Shown here: positions 24,417-32,787 of the stretch, in pieces | Position numbering within the stretch: the first letter of the stretch is position 1 | Layout: each line of letters begins with the position of its first letter | Assembly: GCA_014656015.1 (NCBI GenBank) | Contig: BNBP01000011.1 | Coordinates: forward strand, 62,001-126,000 | Length of the DNA: 64,000 nucleotides | DNA from: Streptomyces griseoaurantiacus | Lineage (GTDB): Bacteria; Actinomycetota; Actinomycetes; Streptomycetales; Streptomycetaceae | Direction of reading: 5' to 3' | Notes under the pieces: model-generated | What the model saw: the letters and a program-made list of their open reading frames with translations, nothing else | Databases searched by the model: none | What the model was told of the DNA's origin: nothing | Position numbers and translations under genes: made by a program

Positions 24417-24584
24417 CTACCGCTCGCCCTCGAAGTCCTCGGGACGCACCTCGGCGTCCTCCAGGGCCTCGCGCATGGTGCGGCCCTCGGCCGCCTCCCG
24501 CTCGTGGCGGCGGGTGGCCGCGTGCTTCTCCAGCACCTCGTCGGTGGTGTCGGTCTTCGGCCGGTTCTCCTCGGGGACCGTCAT
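24417..24584 (-). CDS. Small acidic hypothetical protein
   Basis: 55 residues, strongly charged and without hydrophobic core (VPEENRPKTDTTDEVLEKHAATRRHEREAAEGRTMREALEDAEVRPEDFEGER), probably helical or disordered. An AGGAG ribosome site precedes the ATG. It ends 15 bases before the DUF3662 start and is the first gene of the minus-strand run. No known domain. Confidence 0.65.
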   Translation of the reverse strand: MTVPEENRPKTDTTDEVLEKHAATRRHEREAAEGRTMREALEDAEVRPEDFEGER

Positions 24585-24766
24585 GGTCTGCAGCTCCTCG
24601 TCCTCGTGTCTCGCCCGGTTCTCGTTCGTTTTTCCTGCCTCGCTGCGGCGGGTTCCCTGATGACGGCGTTCGACGCCTGGTGCGCGCCGCCGGCCGTTCC
24701 CCGGCCCTGTCCGGCATGTGGGCGCAAGCTCCCTGGTCACAGCCTGCGGTGGACTATGTTGAGGGG

Positions 24767-24791
24767 CCCGTGGGACGGGACCCCGTGGGAC
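24767..24791. promoter_or_regulatory. Direct repeat upstream of the RpiR-type regulator
   Basis: CCCGTGGGAC occurs at 24767-24776 and again at 24782-24791, a 15-base period, directly before the ribosome site of the regulator. A TATGTT (24755-24760) upstream could be its -10. The repeat may be an autoregulatory site. Confidence 0.35.
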
Positions 24792-24807
24792 AAGAGGAGG
24801 CGCACAG

Positions 24808-25734
24808 GTGCCATCGCCGCAGCAGGCTCGCGCTCAGGCGTCCGCGATCACTGCGGGCGGCACGGCACCGGCCCAGGACGCCTCTCCGACCTCGCGGCTG
24901 CGGGAGCTGTTCGAGGGCCCGGGGCTCTCGCCCGCGCACCGGCGGATCGCCCAGTACCTGATCGAGCACCTCACGGAGGCGGCCTTCCTCTCCATCACCG
25001 ATCTCGCCGAGCGGGTCGGGGTGAGCCAGCCCTCGGTGACCCGGTTCGCGGGGGCGGTCGGTTTCAGCGGATATCCGGCGCTGCGCGAGCGGCTGCAGTC
25101 CCTCGCGCTCGGCTCCCTCGGCAACGGCGTCCCGAGCGCGCCCGCCGAGCAGCGCGGCAACGAGTTGCAGGCCGCGGTCGACGCCGAGATCGAGAACCTG
25201 GAGAACCTGCGCCGCGACCTCACGGACCCGGGCCGGGTGATCGAGGTCGGCCGGGCGCTGTCGCGCTCGGCGCCGCTGACCGTGCTGGGGCTTCGGATCT
25301 CCGTCTCGCTCGCGGAGTACTTCGCCTACGCCGCCCGGCGCATCCACCCCGACGTGCGACTGGTGACGCGGGGCGGCAGCGTCGCCTACGACGCCCTGCT
25401 GCAGTCGCGGGAGGCGGGCGGTACCTGGTTGCTGGCCTTCTCGCTGCCGCGGCACGCGCGCGAGACGCTCACGGCGCTGCGGGTGGCGCGCGGGGCGGGG
25501 CTGCGGGTGGCGCTGGTGACCGATCTGGCGCTCGGGCCGCTGGCGGAGGAGGCCGAGGAGGTCTTCGCCACCGGCACCGGCTCACGGCTGGTGTTCGACT
25601 CGTACGCCGCGCCGGGCATCGTGGCGGCGGCGCTGCTGCAGGCCATGACGGACGCCGATCCCGAGCGGACGCAGGCCCGTCTGGAGGAGTACGAGCGGAT
25701 CGCGGAGGAGCACCACTTCTTCCTTCAGGACTGA
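24808..25734 (+). CDS. MurR/RpiR-family transcriptional regulator
   Basis: 308 residues, GTG start with GAGGAGG before it. HTH_6 domain at about 30-105 (ITDLAERVGVSQPSVTRFAGAVGFSGYPALRERL), then an SIS sugar-isomerase domain at about 135-270 (LTVLGLRISVSLAEYFAYAARR...LLAFSLPRHARETLTALRVARGAG). SIS domains of this family bind phosphosugars, but many actinobacterial members control amino-acid (for example histidine) catabolism. No target gene is adjacent in an obvious arrangement, so the regulon lies elsewhere or is the next small gene. Confidence 0.92.
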   Translation: MPSPQQARAQASAITAGGTAPAQDASPTSRLRELFEGPGLSPAHRRIAQYLIEHLTEAAFLSITDLAERVGVSQPSVTRFAGAVGFSGYPALRERLQSLALGSLGNGVPSAPAEQRGNELQAAVDAEIENLENLRRDLTDPGRVIEVGRALSRSAPLTVLGLRISVSLAEYFAYAARRIHPDVRLVTRGGSVAYDALLQSREAGGTWLLAFSLPRHARETLTALRVARGAGLRVALVTDLALGPLAEEAEEVFATGTGSRLVFDSYAAPGIVAAALLQAMTDADPERTQARLEEYERIAEEHHFFLQD

Positions 25735-25768
25735 GTTTCTTCTCCCAGGACTGAATTTTTTCATGTTC

Positions 25769-25797
25769 TTGCATAACCCCCGGTATATATAAATACT
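25769..25797 (+). promoter_or_regulatory. AT-rich promoter with leaderless spacing
   Basis: TTGCAT (25769-25774) is followed after 17 bases by AATACT (25792-25797). Between them runs TATATATAAAT, very unusual in this genome. The ATG at 25805 lies 7 bases after the -10 and has no ribosome site, so the mRNA is probably leaderless. Confidence 0.5.
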
Positions 25798-25804
25798 CCT
25801 CTGC

Positions 25805-26224
25805 ATGGCCCTGACGACCTACTCGCCGATCAGCACCGACTGGCCGTGCCAAGTGAAGATCCCGGGCAGCTACGACTGGGAGCGCTCGGCGGTCAAGTGG
25901 CTGCGCGAGCTGGTCCCGGCCCGCTACGGCAGCTACCCCGCGCTCCTGCGGCATCCCGTACTGCTGGCCCGCCACGCGCAGATCCAGGTGCGGCACGAGA
26001 TCCGGGTGGCGCGCACCGCGCTGCAGACGGCCCGGGCGGAACTGCCCGCGCTGGGCCTGCCGGAATCTGTGATCGAACACACGATCAAGCTGTACGCGGC
26101 CGAGGTGCTGCAGTTGCAGCACATCGCCCGCAGCGTCCGCGCGGTCAGCGAGGCCCTGGCCGACGCGTCCGGCGCCCCTCGCCAGGGCCGCACACCCGGG
26201 GAGATCCCGGGCCCAGGGCAGTGA
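25805..26224 (+). CDS. Hypothetical helical protein
   Basis: 139 residues. The N-terminal part (TYSPISTDWPCQVKIPGSYDWERSAVKWLRELVPARYGSYPALL) precedes a long amphipathic helical region (ARHAQIQVRHEIRVARTALQ, then ESVIEHTIKLYAAEVLQLQHIARSVRAV) and a Pro/Gly tail. No membrane segment, no recognised domain. A HEPN-like or coiled-coil bundle is possible but unproven. Expression from a strong, AT-rich, apparently leaderless promoter suggests tight regulation. Confidence 0.72.
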   Translation: MALTTYSPISTDWPCQVKIPGSYDWERSAVKWLRELVPARYGSYPALLRHPVLLARHAQIQVRHEIRVARTALQTARAELPALGLPESVIEHTIKLYAAEVLQLQHIARSVRAVSEALADASGAPRQGRTPGEIPGPGQ

Positions 26225-26256
26225 TCGGGACACCCCGTATATGACATGCTCGTCGC

Positions 26257-28683
26257 GTGACGAGCGATTCCGCGCTCCCCGAGAGGCCGAGCGCCGAACC
26301 CAGCGTGGTCGCCCTGGCGAAGACAGTGGCAGTGCAGCGGGCCGAACTGGACCGGCTGCGCACCGCCACGACCGCGGCGGCCGTACTCGAGCGTGCCAAG
26401 GGTGCGGTGATGGCTCTCACGGGGCGTTCCGCGGAGGCAGCGCACGAGGAACTGCTGCGCCGTGCCGAGGCCGCCGGACGCACCCTCGCCGAGGAGTGCC
26501 GGCTCACGCTCGACGGCACGGCCGGCGGCGCGTCCGTTCTCGCCGGGGCCGCCTCCGGCGCGTGCGCCGACCCGGCCGCGTCCGACACGGACGCGGGCTC
26601 CCTGCCCTCCCCCGCCGAGGGGACCGGCCTGGCGGACGCGGCCGAGGGCGCCGCACCGGCCGACCCCGCCGTCCTCGCGCGCATCGCCGAGTCCCTGGCC
26701 GGGGTGTCCGGCCCGCAGGAGATGGCCCGGAGCCTGCGCGCACACCTCGCCGAGGCCGTGGCGGCGGACGGCGTGCTGCTGTACGCCGGACTGCCCGCGG
26801 GCGGGCTGCGGCTCGCCGGGTACGCGGGCGTCGCCGACACCGTCGTCGCCCAGTGGCGGCACGTGCCACCACTGAGCGGCATCGCGGCCCTGGAGGCGAT
26901 ACGCAGGCGGCGGCCCTACTGGCTGGACGTCCCCGGGGAGGAGAAGTCCTGGTCGCTGATCGGCGCCCCGGAGCACTGGCCCACCCGGGCCTGGCTGCCG
27001 GTCCTCACCGAGGGCGGGGCCACCGCCTCCCTGGGGATACTGCGCACCACGCAGGCCGCGTTCACCCCCGCCGCCAAGGCGCTGCTGCGGGCGACGGCCC
27101 GGCTGTGCGCCGAACGGCTGCGTGACTTCCTCACCGTGCCGGACCACACGGACGAGCGGCTGCGGGACACCGTCCAGTCGGTTTTCGACGCGCTGCCCGG
27201 CTCCGCCGTCCTCCTGCTCCCCGTGTACTCGGCCTCGGGAGAGCTGGAGGACTTCCGCATCGAGGCGGCCGCCCCGCGCGCGGTCGACATCGCCGGCCGC
27301 CGCGGGCGTGCCCTGGTCGGGCTGCGCGTCCTGGCGTGCTACCCCACCCTCGCGAGTGAGCCGCTGTGGGAGGGGTACCGCCGGGCGTTCGACACCGGGG
27401 AGCCCTACGAGGGCGAGCCCTTCGTGTACCACGAGGTCGTCGCGGGCGTCCCGCAGAACTCGGCCTACTCGGTGCGGGCCGTCCGCTTCGGCAAGGCGCT
27501 CGTGGTCACCTGGGTCCGGCACGACGCCTCGGACCGCGAGGAGCAGCGCCTGGCGGAGCTGCAGCGGCTGGGCAACCTCGGCTGGGCGGACTGGGACCTG
27601 GTGGGCGGCCGGGCCGTCTGGTCCCCGCAGGTGTACGCCATCCTCGCCCGCGACCCGGCGCGCGGCCCCCTCTCGCTCACCGAACTGCCGGAGCACATCG
27701 CGCCGGACGACGCGTCCACGGTGCGGCGGGCGGTGGACGAGCTGCTGTCGAAGGGCCGTCCGCTCGACATCCCGTTCCGCGTCGGGACGCTCCGGGGCAC
27801 CCGGCACCTGCGGCTCGTCGCCGAGCCGGTGACGGACGCCGACGGCGTCCCGCTGGAGGTGCACGGTTTCCTTCAGGACCACACCGCCCAGCGCAGCGCC
27901 GAACTGGCCCTGGTGGAGAGCGAACGCGCGATGCTGACCCAGCACGGCGCGCTCCTGGCCGAGCGCACGCTCGCCGACCGGCTGCAGCACACCCTGCTCC
28001 CGCTGCCGCGGCAGTCGCTGGCCCTCGCCGGGCTGCGGGTCGACGTGGCGTACCGGCCGGCCCAGTCGGGCATCCACGTGGGCGGCGACTGGTTCAGTGC
28101 CATCGAACTGCCCGACGGTTCGGCCCTGTTCGTGGTCGGTGACGTCGCCGGGCACGGCATAGACGCGGTCGCCACGATGGCCCAGCTCCGCTTCACCGCG
28201 AAGGGCATGATCATCACCGGTTCGACGCTGACCGGCGCGCTGGCCCGGCTCAACGCGCTGCTGCTGCACACCCACGACTCCAACACCACGGCGACCCTGG
28301 TACTGGCGCGCTACGAACCGGGGCCGCGCCGGCTGACCTGGGCGCAGGCGGGGCATCTGCCGCCGCTGCTGCTGCGCGGGGGCGGCTCCCGGTACCTGGA
28401 CCGGCCGAAGGGCGTGCTGCTCGGAGCGCGGCACGATCCGTCCTACACCGAGGCCGAGTTCCGCCTGGAGCCCGGGGACCATCTGCTGTTCTACACCGAC
28501 GGTCTGGTCGAGCGGCCCGCGGAAGGGCTGGACGAGGGCCTCGACCGGCTCGCGAGGGCGGCCTCCTCCCTGCGCGCGGAGGGCCCGGGCCCGCTGCGGC
28601 CCCTGCTGGACACGATGCTGGAGGGCGAACTGCGCGACGACGTCTGTGTGCTGGACGCCCATCTGCCGGTGGACGCCGGCTGA
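26257..28683 (+). CDS. ANTAR-GAF-PAS-PP2C phosphatase fusion
   Basis: 808 residues, GTG start without a clear ribosome site. Residues 33-90 (LDRLRTATTAAAVLERAKGAVMALTGRSAEAAHEELLRRA) match an ANTAR RNA-binding domain: paired helices with the AKG and AHEELLRRA features. Next come an Ala/Asp-rich linker, GAF (about 145-290), two PAS-like modules (about 300-420, 425-530) and a SpoIIE/PP2C domain (about 560-805) with GGDWFS (608-613), GDVAGHG, YTDGLVE and RDDVCVL. The catalytic metal ligands are kept. Combining an antiterminator RNA-binding domain with a stress phosphatase would link transcript elongation to phospho-signalling. Confidence 0.88.
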   Translation: MTSDSALPERPSAEPSVVALAKTVAVQRAELDRLRTATTAAAVLERAKGAVMALTGRSAEAAHEELLRRAEAAGRTLAEECRLTLDGTAGGASVLAGAASGACADPAASDTDAGSLPSPAEGTGLADAAEGAAPADPAVLARIAESLAGVSGPQEMARSLRAHLAEAVAADGVLLYAGLPAGGLRLAGYAGVADTVVAQWRHVPPLSGIAALEAIRRRRPYWLDVPGEEKSWSLIGAPEHWPTRAWLPVLTEGGATASLGILRTTQAAFTPAAKALLRATARLCAERLRDFLTVPDHTDERLRDTVQSVFDALPGSAVLLLPVYSASGELEDFRIEAAAPRAVDIAGRRGRALVGLRVLACYPTLASEPLWEGYRRAFDTGEPYEGEPFVYHEVVAGVPQNSAYSVRAVRFGKALVVTWVRHDASDREEQRLAELQRLGNLGWADWDLVGGRAVWSPQVYAILARDPARGPLSLTELPEHIAPDDASTVRRAVDELLSKGRPLDIPFRVGTLRGTRHLRLVAEPVTDADGVPLEVHGFLQDHTAQRSAELALVESERAMLTQHGALLAERTLADRLQHTLLPLPRQSLALAGLRVDVAYRPAQSGIHVGGDWFSAIELPDGSALFVVGDVAGHGIDAVATMAQLRFTAKGMIITGSTLTGALARLNALLLHTHDSNTTATLVLARYEPGPRRLTWAQAGHLPPLLLRGGGSRYLDRPKGVLLGARHDPSYTEAEFRLEPGDHLLFYTDGLVERPAEGLDEGLDRLARAASSLRAEGPGPLRPLLDTMLEGELRDDVCVLDAHLPVDAG

Positions 28684-28854
28684 CCCCTCCCGCCCTTTCG
28701 GTCCTTCCGGCCCGTCCGGGGCGCTAATCGGCGCCCGGCGGGGAAGGTTGCGGGGGAGCGGTCCGCACGGAGGGACCGCGGACCGACGGGGACCGGACAT
28801 CGCGGGCACGCGGAGACGCGGGCACGCGGACACCCAGCAGCACAGGGAAGGCGC

Positions 28855-29211
28855 ATGGATTCCAGCACGTGGACGCTGATCGTCGTGGTCGCGCTCGTCT
28901 GCGCGGCCGTTCTCGGTGCCGCCGTCGTGCTGCTGCTGCGACTGGTGCGGACCCGTCGCGAGCTGCGGCGGGCAGGGCTGCCGACGGGGCCCCGCTGGGT
29001 GTTCTGGGGTGCCGTGGCCTATCTGGTCCTGCCGACCGACCTGCTGCCGGACCCGGTCTATCTGGACGACATCGGTGTGCTGCTGCTGGCCCTGCGGTCG
29101 ATGAGCGCGCCGCTGCGGGCGGCCCGGCTCACCGGCCGGCTCCCGGGACGGGGCAAGGGGCGGGCCTCCGCCGACGGGGCTCCGCTCGGCCCGCCGGACG
29201 CCCCCGTGTGA
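28855..29211 (+). CDS. YkvA/DUF1232-like membrane protein
   Basis: 118 residues. One strong N-terminal membrane helix (TLIVVVALVCAAVLGAAVVLLL) is followed by a basic stretch and the DUF1232 hallmark WVFWGAVAYLVLPTDLLPDPVYLDDIGVLLLAL, itself partly membrane-embedded. The C-terminus is Gly/Pro-rich and basic. DUF1232 proteins are of unknown function. The ATG is preceded by GGGAAGG. A 16-base repeat (GCGGGCACGCGGAGAC and a near copy) lies at about 28801-28832 upstream. Confidence 0.82.
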   Translation: MDSSTWTLIVVVALVCAAVLGAAVVLLLRLVRTRRELRRAGLPTGPRWVFWGAVAYLVLPTDLLPDPVYLDDIGVLLLALRSMSAPLRAARLTGRLPGRGKGRASADGAPLGPPDAPV

Positions 29212-29230
29212 CACACCCGGGCACCGGCGC

Positions 29231-29251
29231 GCCCGTGCGGGGCGCACGGGC
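29231..29251. terminator. Terminator hairpin between convergent genes
   Basis: GCCCGTGCG (29231-29239) pairs perfectly with CGCACGGGC (29243-29251) across GGG. It fills the space between the DUF1232 gene and the end of the photoproduct-lyase gene at 29252 and can work in both directions. Confidence 0.7.
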
Positions 29252-30430
29252 TCAGAACGCGTAGCGGATCTCCAGCCAGGGCGCGTGCCGGGCGACGAGC
29301 GCGCGGACGGTGTCGACCGCCTCCCGTTTCACGCCGTTGCGGTACCGCACGTTGGTGTCACCGTTCCGGGAGCGCTTGGGCTTCTGGAGTCCGGGTGTCC
29401 ACAGCAGGTCCTCGGCGCGCGGGTGCCAGCCGAGGTTGACCTCGTGCAGGGGCCCGTTGTGGGTGAGCATGATGACCTCGGCGCGGGCCTGCGCCTTGAC
29501 CCGGGCGGGCAGGACGTCGTCCAGGTGCGTCAGCAGTTCCGCCCAGGCCTCGCGCCAGCCGGGCCGGATCACCACGGGCGAGAGGTTGAAGTGGACCTCG
29601 TACCCGGCGTCGAGGAAGTCACCGGCGGCGGCGATCCGCCGGGCGACCGGGCTGGTGCGCACGTCGAGCACCCGGGAGTCCTCCGCCGGCATCACCGAGA
29701 AACGGATCCGGGTCCGCCCGCGCGGGTCCAGGGCCAGCAGGTCGGGGTTGACGAACTTGGTGGCGAAGGATGCCTTGGCGGTGGGCCAGCGGCGGAAGGC
29801 GTGGACGAGGTCGGCGACGTTGTCGCAGACGAGGGCGTCGACCGCGCAGTCGCCGTTCTCCCCGATGTCGTACACCCACGCCTTGGGGTCGCACTGGTTC
29901 GGCTCCGTCTTGCGGCCCTGTGCCGCGACGTGCCGGCCGAGGTGGGCGAGGGTCCGCTCGATGTCGGTGAAGACGGTGATGGGGTTGGCGTAGCCCTTGC
30001 GGCGCGGCACGTAGCAGTAGGCGCAGGACATGGCGCAGCCGTTGGAGGGGCCGGGGGCGATCCAGTCGGCCGAGCGGCCGTTGGGCCGGGTCACGAGCTT
30101 GCGGCGGACGCCGAGGACGAGCGTCTCGCGCTTGACCCGCACCCACCGTTCGACGTTTCCCTCGTTGCCGTGCAGGTGCGGGATGCGCCAGTGCGAGTCG
30201 ACCTCCGTCACCCGGGCCTCGGGGAAGCGGGCCAGGATCTGCCGGCCGCGCGGGGAGGCGGCCGCGGCGGGCTCGGCGTGGATCTCCCGGATCTCGAGCA
30301 TGCGCCGGGCCTCCGGCGAGTCACGGAACGGGGCGTCGCCCGCCGGGACCGCCGGGGTCGCCGGCAGCTCGTCGAGGCCGAACAGGGCGTCGGGATCCCC
30401 GGCGGGCGGCCGGGGCGCGGGCTTGCTCAT
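29252..30430 (-). CDS. Spore photoproduct lyase-family radical SAM protein
   Basis: 392 residues from the ATG at 30430 (GGAG 7 bases upstream; an ATG two codons earlier is possible). The radical SAM cluster motif is C132-x3-C136-x2-C139 (GCAMSCAYCYVPRRKGYANP). A further cysteine, C180, lies 41 residues after the motif, near the spacing of the hydrogen-donor cysteine of the Bacillus enzyme. The C-terminal HFNLSPVVIRPGW and EVIMLTHN blocks are typical of the family. Bacillus SplB repairs spore photoproduct in DNA of UV-irradiated endospores. Streptomyces make exospores without the usual small acid-soluble proteins, so the substrate here is uncertain. Confidence 0.88.
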   Translation of the reverse strand: MSKPAPRPPAGDPDALFGLDELPATPAVPAGDAPFRDSPEARRMLEIREIHAEPAAAASPRGRQILARFPEARVTEVDSHWRIPHLHGNEGNVERWVRVKRETLVLGVRRKLVTRPNGRSADWIAPGPSNGCAMSCAYCYVPRRKGYANPITVFTDIERTLAHLGRHVAAQGRKTEPNQCDPKAWVYDIGENGDCAVDALVCDNVADLVHAFRRWPTAKASFATKFVNPDLLALDPRGRTRIRFSVMPAEDSRVLDVRTSPVARRIAAAGDFLDAGYEVHFNLSPVVIRPGWREAWAELLTHLDDVLPARVKAQARAEVIMLTHNGPLHEVNLGWHPRAEDLLWTPGLQKPKRSRNGDTNVRYRNGVKREAVDTVRALVARHAPWLEIRYAF

Positions 30431-30511
30431 CGTCATGCTCCGGTGCCGGGTGGGGAGGGGCGGTGCGGGGGGCGGGATCGACATGTCGACTCAGCCGTCT
30501 CCAGGGTACGA

Positions 30512-30532
30512 GGGCCCCGTCCCCCACGGGGC
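30512..30532. repeat. Short palindromic element, copy 1
   Basis: GGGCCCCGTCCCCCACGGGGC lies between the divergent lyase and hypothetical genes. A near-identical element occurs at 45332-45352. GCCCCGT and ACGGGGC can pair around CCCCC. Confidence 0.5.
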
Positions 30533-30554
30533 TTGTGGCGCCTACGCTCTCCCC

Positions 30555-30911
30555 ATGAAGCAGACGGAGATCATCCTGCGGGCCATCGGCGTGCTGACCG
30601 AGACGAACGCGCTGACACGCCGCATCGCCCAGGACCAGGACGCGGAGCTGGATCCGGCGGAGAGCCAGCTCGGCTCGCTGGTGACGGAGGTCTTCCCGAC
30701 GGTCGAGGTTCCGGCGGACGCGGGACCGACGGAGGCGGGGCAGGCGGTCGCGGACGCGTACCTGCCGGCGGCCATCTCCCTGGTGGGGGCGTTCGCCTTC
30801 CTCTTCTCCGAGCTGGCGGACGTCCATGACGCGGGGCGGACCGACGTCACGACGGCGTCGTTGCTGCAGGACCTGGCACTGCGGCTGTCGCGGGCCACGG
30901 ACGAATCGTAG
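30555..30911 (+). CDS. Hypothetical small helical protein
   Basis: 118 residues, ATG at 30555. Three or four predicted helices, acidic overall ([31 protein letters not shown], then [27 protein letters not shown]). The hydrophobic [12 protein letters not shown] stretch is short for a membrane helix. No recognised domain. It is divergent from the photoproduct-lyase gene, 124 bases away, and upstream of the ctaD paralogue, separated from it by a long hairpin. Confidence 0.7.
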   Translation: MKQTEIILRAIGVLTETNALTRRIAQDQDAELDPAESQLGSLVTEVFPTVEVPADAGPTEAGQAVADAYLPAAISLVGAFAFLFSELADVHDAGRTDVTTASLLQDLALRLSRATDES

Positions 30912-30954
30912 GAGACCCGCGCCCTCTCGCGTTGGGCCTTTCGGGTGGTTTTCC

Positions 30955-30996
30955 GGCGCCGGGGCGTCCATTGGGGGCAATGGACGGCCCGGCGCC
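30955..30996. terminator. Long hairpin between hypothetical gene and ctaD paralogue
   Basis: Two 19-base arms (30955-30973 and 30978-30996) pair with a single mismatch over a GGGG loop. The arm ends are GGCGCC...CCATTG and CAATGG...GGCGCC. There is no U tract on the plus strand. It may end the upstream transcript or act as a leader structure for ctaD, whose start is 97 bases further on. Confidence 0.55.
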
Positions 30997-31092
30997 CGCG
31001 GAACGCACAGGAGGATGCGGATGTGGTGCCCGGGGTCCCTTCCCGGCGTGCCCGCGCAGGTCTCCCCGGCGTCCCACGAGAGCAAGCCTCCG

Positions 31093-32787
31093 ATGACACA
31101 CACCACAGAGACCGGGATGGTCACGACCGTCCCGGGTGAGTCCGCCGCCCCTCGCCCGCGTCCGGGCGCGCTGGTGGTGAAATGGCTCTCGACGACCGAC
31201 CACAAGACCATCGGCTCCCTCTACCTGATCACGTCCTTCGCCTTCTTCCTGCTGGGCGGCGTGATGGCGCTGTTCATCCGCGTCGAGCTGGCCCGTCCCG
31301 GACTGCAGCTCCTGTCGAACGAGCAGTACAACGAGGCGTTCACGATGCACGGCACGGTGATGCTGCTGATGTTCGCGACGCCGCTCTTCGCCGGGTTCAC
31401 CAACTGGATCATGCCGCTGCAGATCGGCGCGCCCGATGTGGCGTTCCCCCGGCTGAACATGCTGGCCTACTGGTTCTACCTGTTCGGTTCGCTCATCGCG
31501 GTCGGCGGTTTCCTGACCCCGGACGGTGCCGCCTCCTTCGGCTGGTTCGCCTACAGCCCGCTGAGCGACATGGTCCACTCGGCCGGGGCCGGACACGATC
31601 TGTGGATCATGGGGCTCGGGCTCTCCGGGTTCGGCACCATCCTCGGCGCGGTCAACTTCATCACCACCATCACCTGCATGCGCGCCCCCGGCATGACGAT
31701 GTTCCGCCTGCCGATCTTCACCTGGAACGTGCTGCTCACGAGCGTGCTCGTGCTGCTGGCCTTCCCCGTGCTGGCCGCCGCGCTGCTCACCCTGGAGGTC
31801 GACCGCCGGTTCGGCGCGCACGTCTTCGAGGCGGCCAACGGCGGGGCACTGCTGTGGCAGCACCTGTTCTGGTTCTTCGGGCATCCCGAGGTGTACATCA
31901 TCGCGCTGCCCTTCTTCGGCATCGTGACGGAGGTGATCCCGGTCTTCGCCCGCAAGCCGATCTTCGGTTACATGGGCCTGGTCGGCGCCACCATCTCGAT
32001 CACCGGGCTCTCGGTCAGCGTGTGGGCGCACCACATGTTCGTCACCGGCGGGGTGCTGCTGCCGTTCTTCTCCTTCATGAGCTTCCTGATCGCGGTGCCG
32101 ACCGGGGTGAAGTTCTTCAACTGGATCGGCACGATGTGGAAGGGCTCCCTCACCTTCGAGACGCCGATGCTGTGGGTGATCGGCTTCCTGGTCACCTTCC
32201 TCTTCGGCGGCCTGACGGGCGTTCTCCTCGCCTCTCCCCCGCTGGACTTCGAGGTGTCGGACTCCTACTTCGTCGTCGCCCACTTCCACTACGTCGTCTT
32301 CGGCACGGTCGTCTTCGCGATGTTCGCCGGATTCCACTTCTGGTGGCCGAAGTTCACCGGCAAGATGCTCGACGAGCGGCTCGGCAAGATCACCTTCTGG
32401 ACGCTGTTCGTGGGCTTCCACACCACGTTCCTGATCCAGCACTGGCTGGGCGTCGAGGGCATGCCGCGCCGGTACGCCGACTACCTCGCGGCCGACGGCT
32501 TCACCTGGCTCAACACGATCTCCACCATCGGCTCCTTCCTGCTCGGGCTGTCGATGCTGCCCTTCCTCTACAACGTGTGGAAGACCGCCCACTACGGCAA
32601 GCCGGTCGGGGTCGACGACCCATGGGGTTACGGCCGTTCGCTGGAGTGGGCGACCTCCTGCCCGCCGCCGCGGCACAACTTCGAGTACCTGCCGCTGATC
32701 CGCTCCGAGTCCCCCGCCTTCGACCTGCACCACCGGGACATCGCCGTGCAGGAGATCGAGCCCGAGACCGGCCACCCCCGTGTCTGA
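31093..32787 (+). CDS. ctaD: Cytochrome c oxidase subunit I, orphan paralogue
   Basis: 564 residues from ATG 31093; a later start at 31117 is possible. The twelve-helix heme-copper oxidase subunit is complete: the low-spin heme histidine in [16 protein letters not shown] with the His-Tyr cofactor (about 263-267), HH of WAHHMF (about 313) binding CuB, and the heme-ligand histidines of HFHYV (about 397-399). The proton-channel residues of A-type oxidases appear kept. No ctaC, ctaE, ctaF or qcr genes are nearby, so this is a second, stand-alone subunit I that must borrow partners encoded elsewhere or replace the main copy under some condition. Confidence 0.95.
   Translation: MTHTTETGMVTTVPGESAAPRPRPGALVVKWLSTTDHKTIGSLYLITSFAFFLLGGVMALFIRVELARPGLQLLSNEQYNEAFTMHGTVMLLMFATPLFAGFTNWIMPLQIGAPDVAFPRLNMLAYWFYLFGSLIAVGGFLTPDGAASFGWFAYSPLSDMVHSAGAGHDLWIMGLGLSGFGTILGAVNFITTITCMRAPGMTMFRLPIFTWNVLLTSVLVLLAFPVLAAALLTLEVDRRFGAHVFEAANGGALLWQHLFWFFGHPEVYIIALPFFGIVTEVIPVFARKPIFGYMGLVGATISITGLSVSVWAHHMFVTGGVLLPFFSFMSFLIAVPTGVKFFNWIGTMWKGSLTFETPMLWVIGFLVTFLFGGLTGVLLASPPLDFEVSDSYFVVAHFHYVVFGTVVFAMFAGFHFWWPKFTGKMLDERLGKITFWTLFVGFHTTFLIQHWLGVEGMPRRYADYLAADGFTWLNTISTIGSFLLGLSMLPFLYNVWKTAHYGKPVGVDDPWGYGRSLEWATSCPPPRHNFEYLPLIRSESPAFDLHHRDIAVQEIEPETGHPRV

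Noticed and set aside
25933..29247. 1104-codon minus-strand frame across the ANTAR-PP2C gene
   Set aside because: Antisense shadow of a well-supported plus-strand gene; Gln/Arg/Gly-rich translation.
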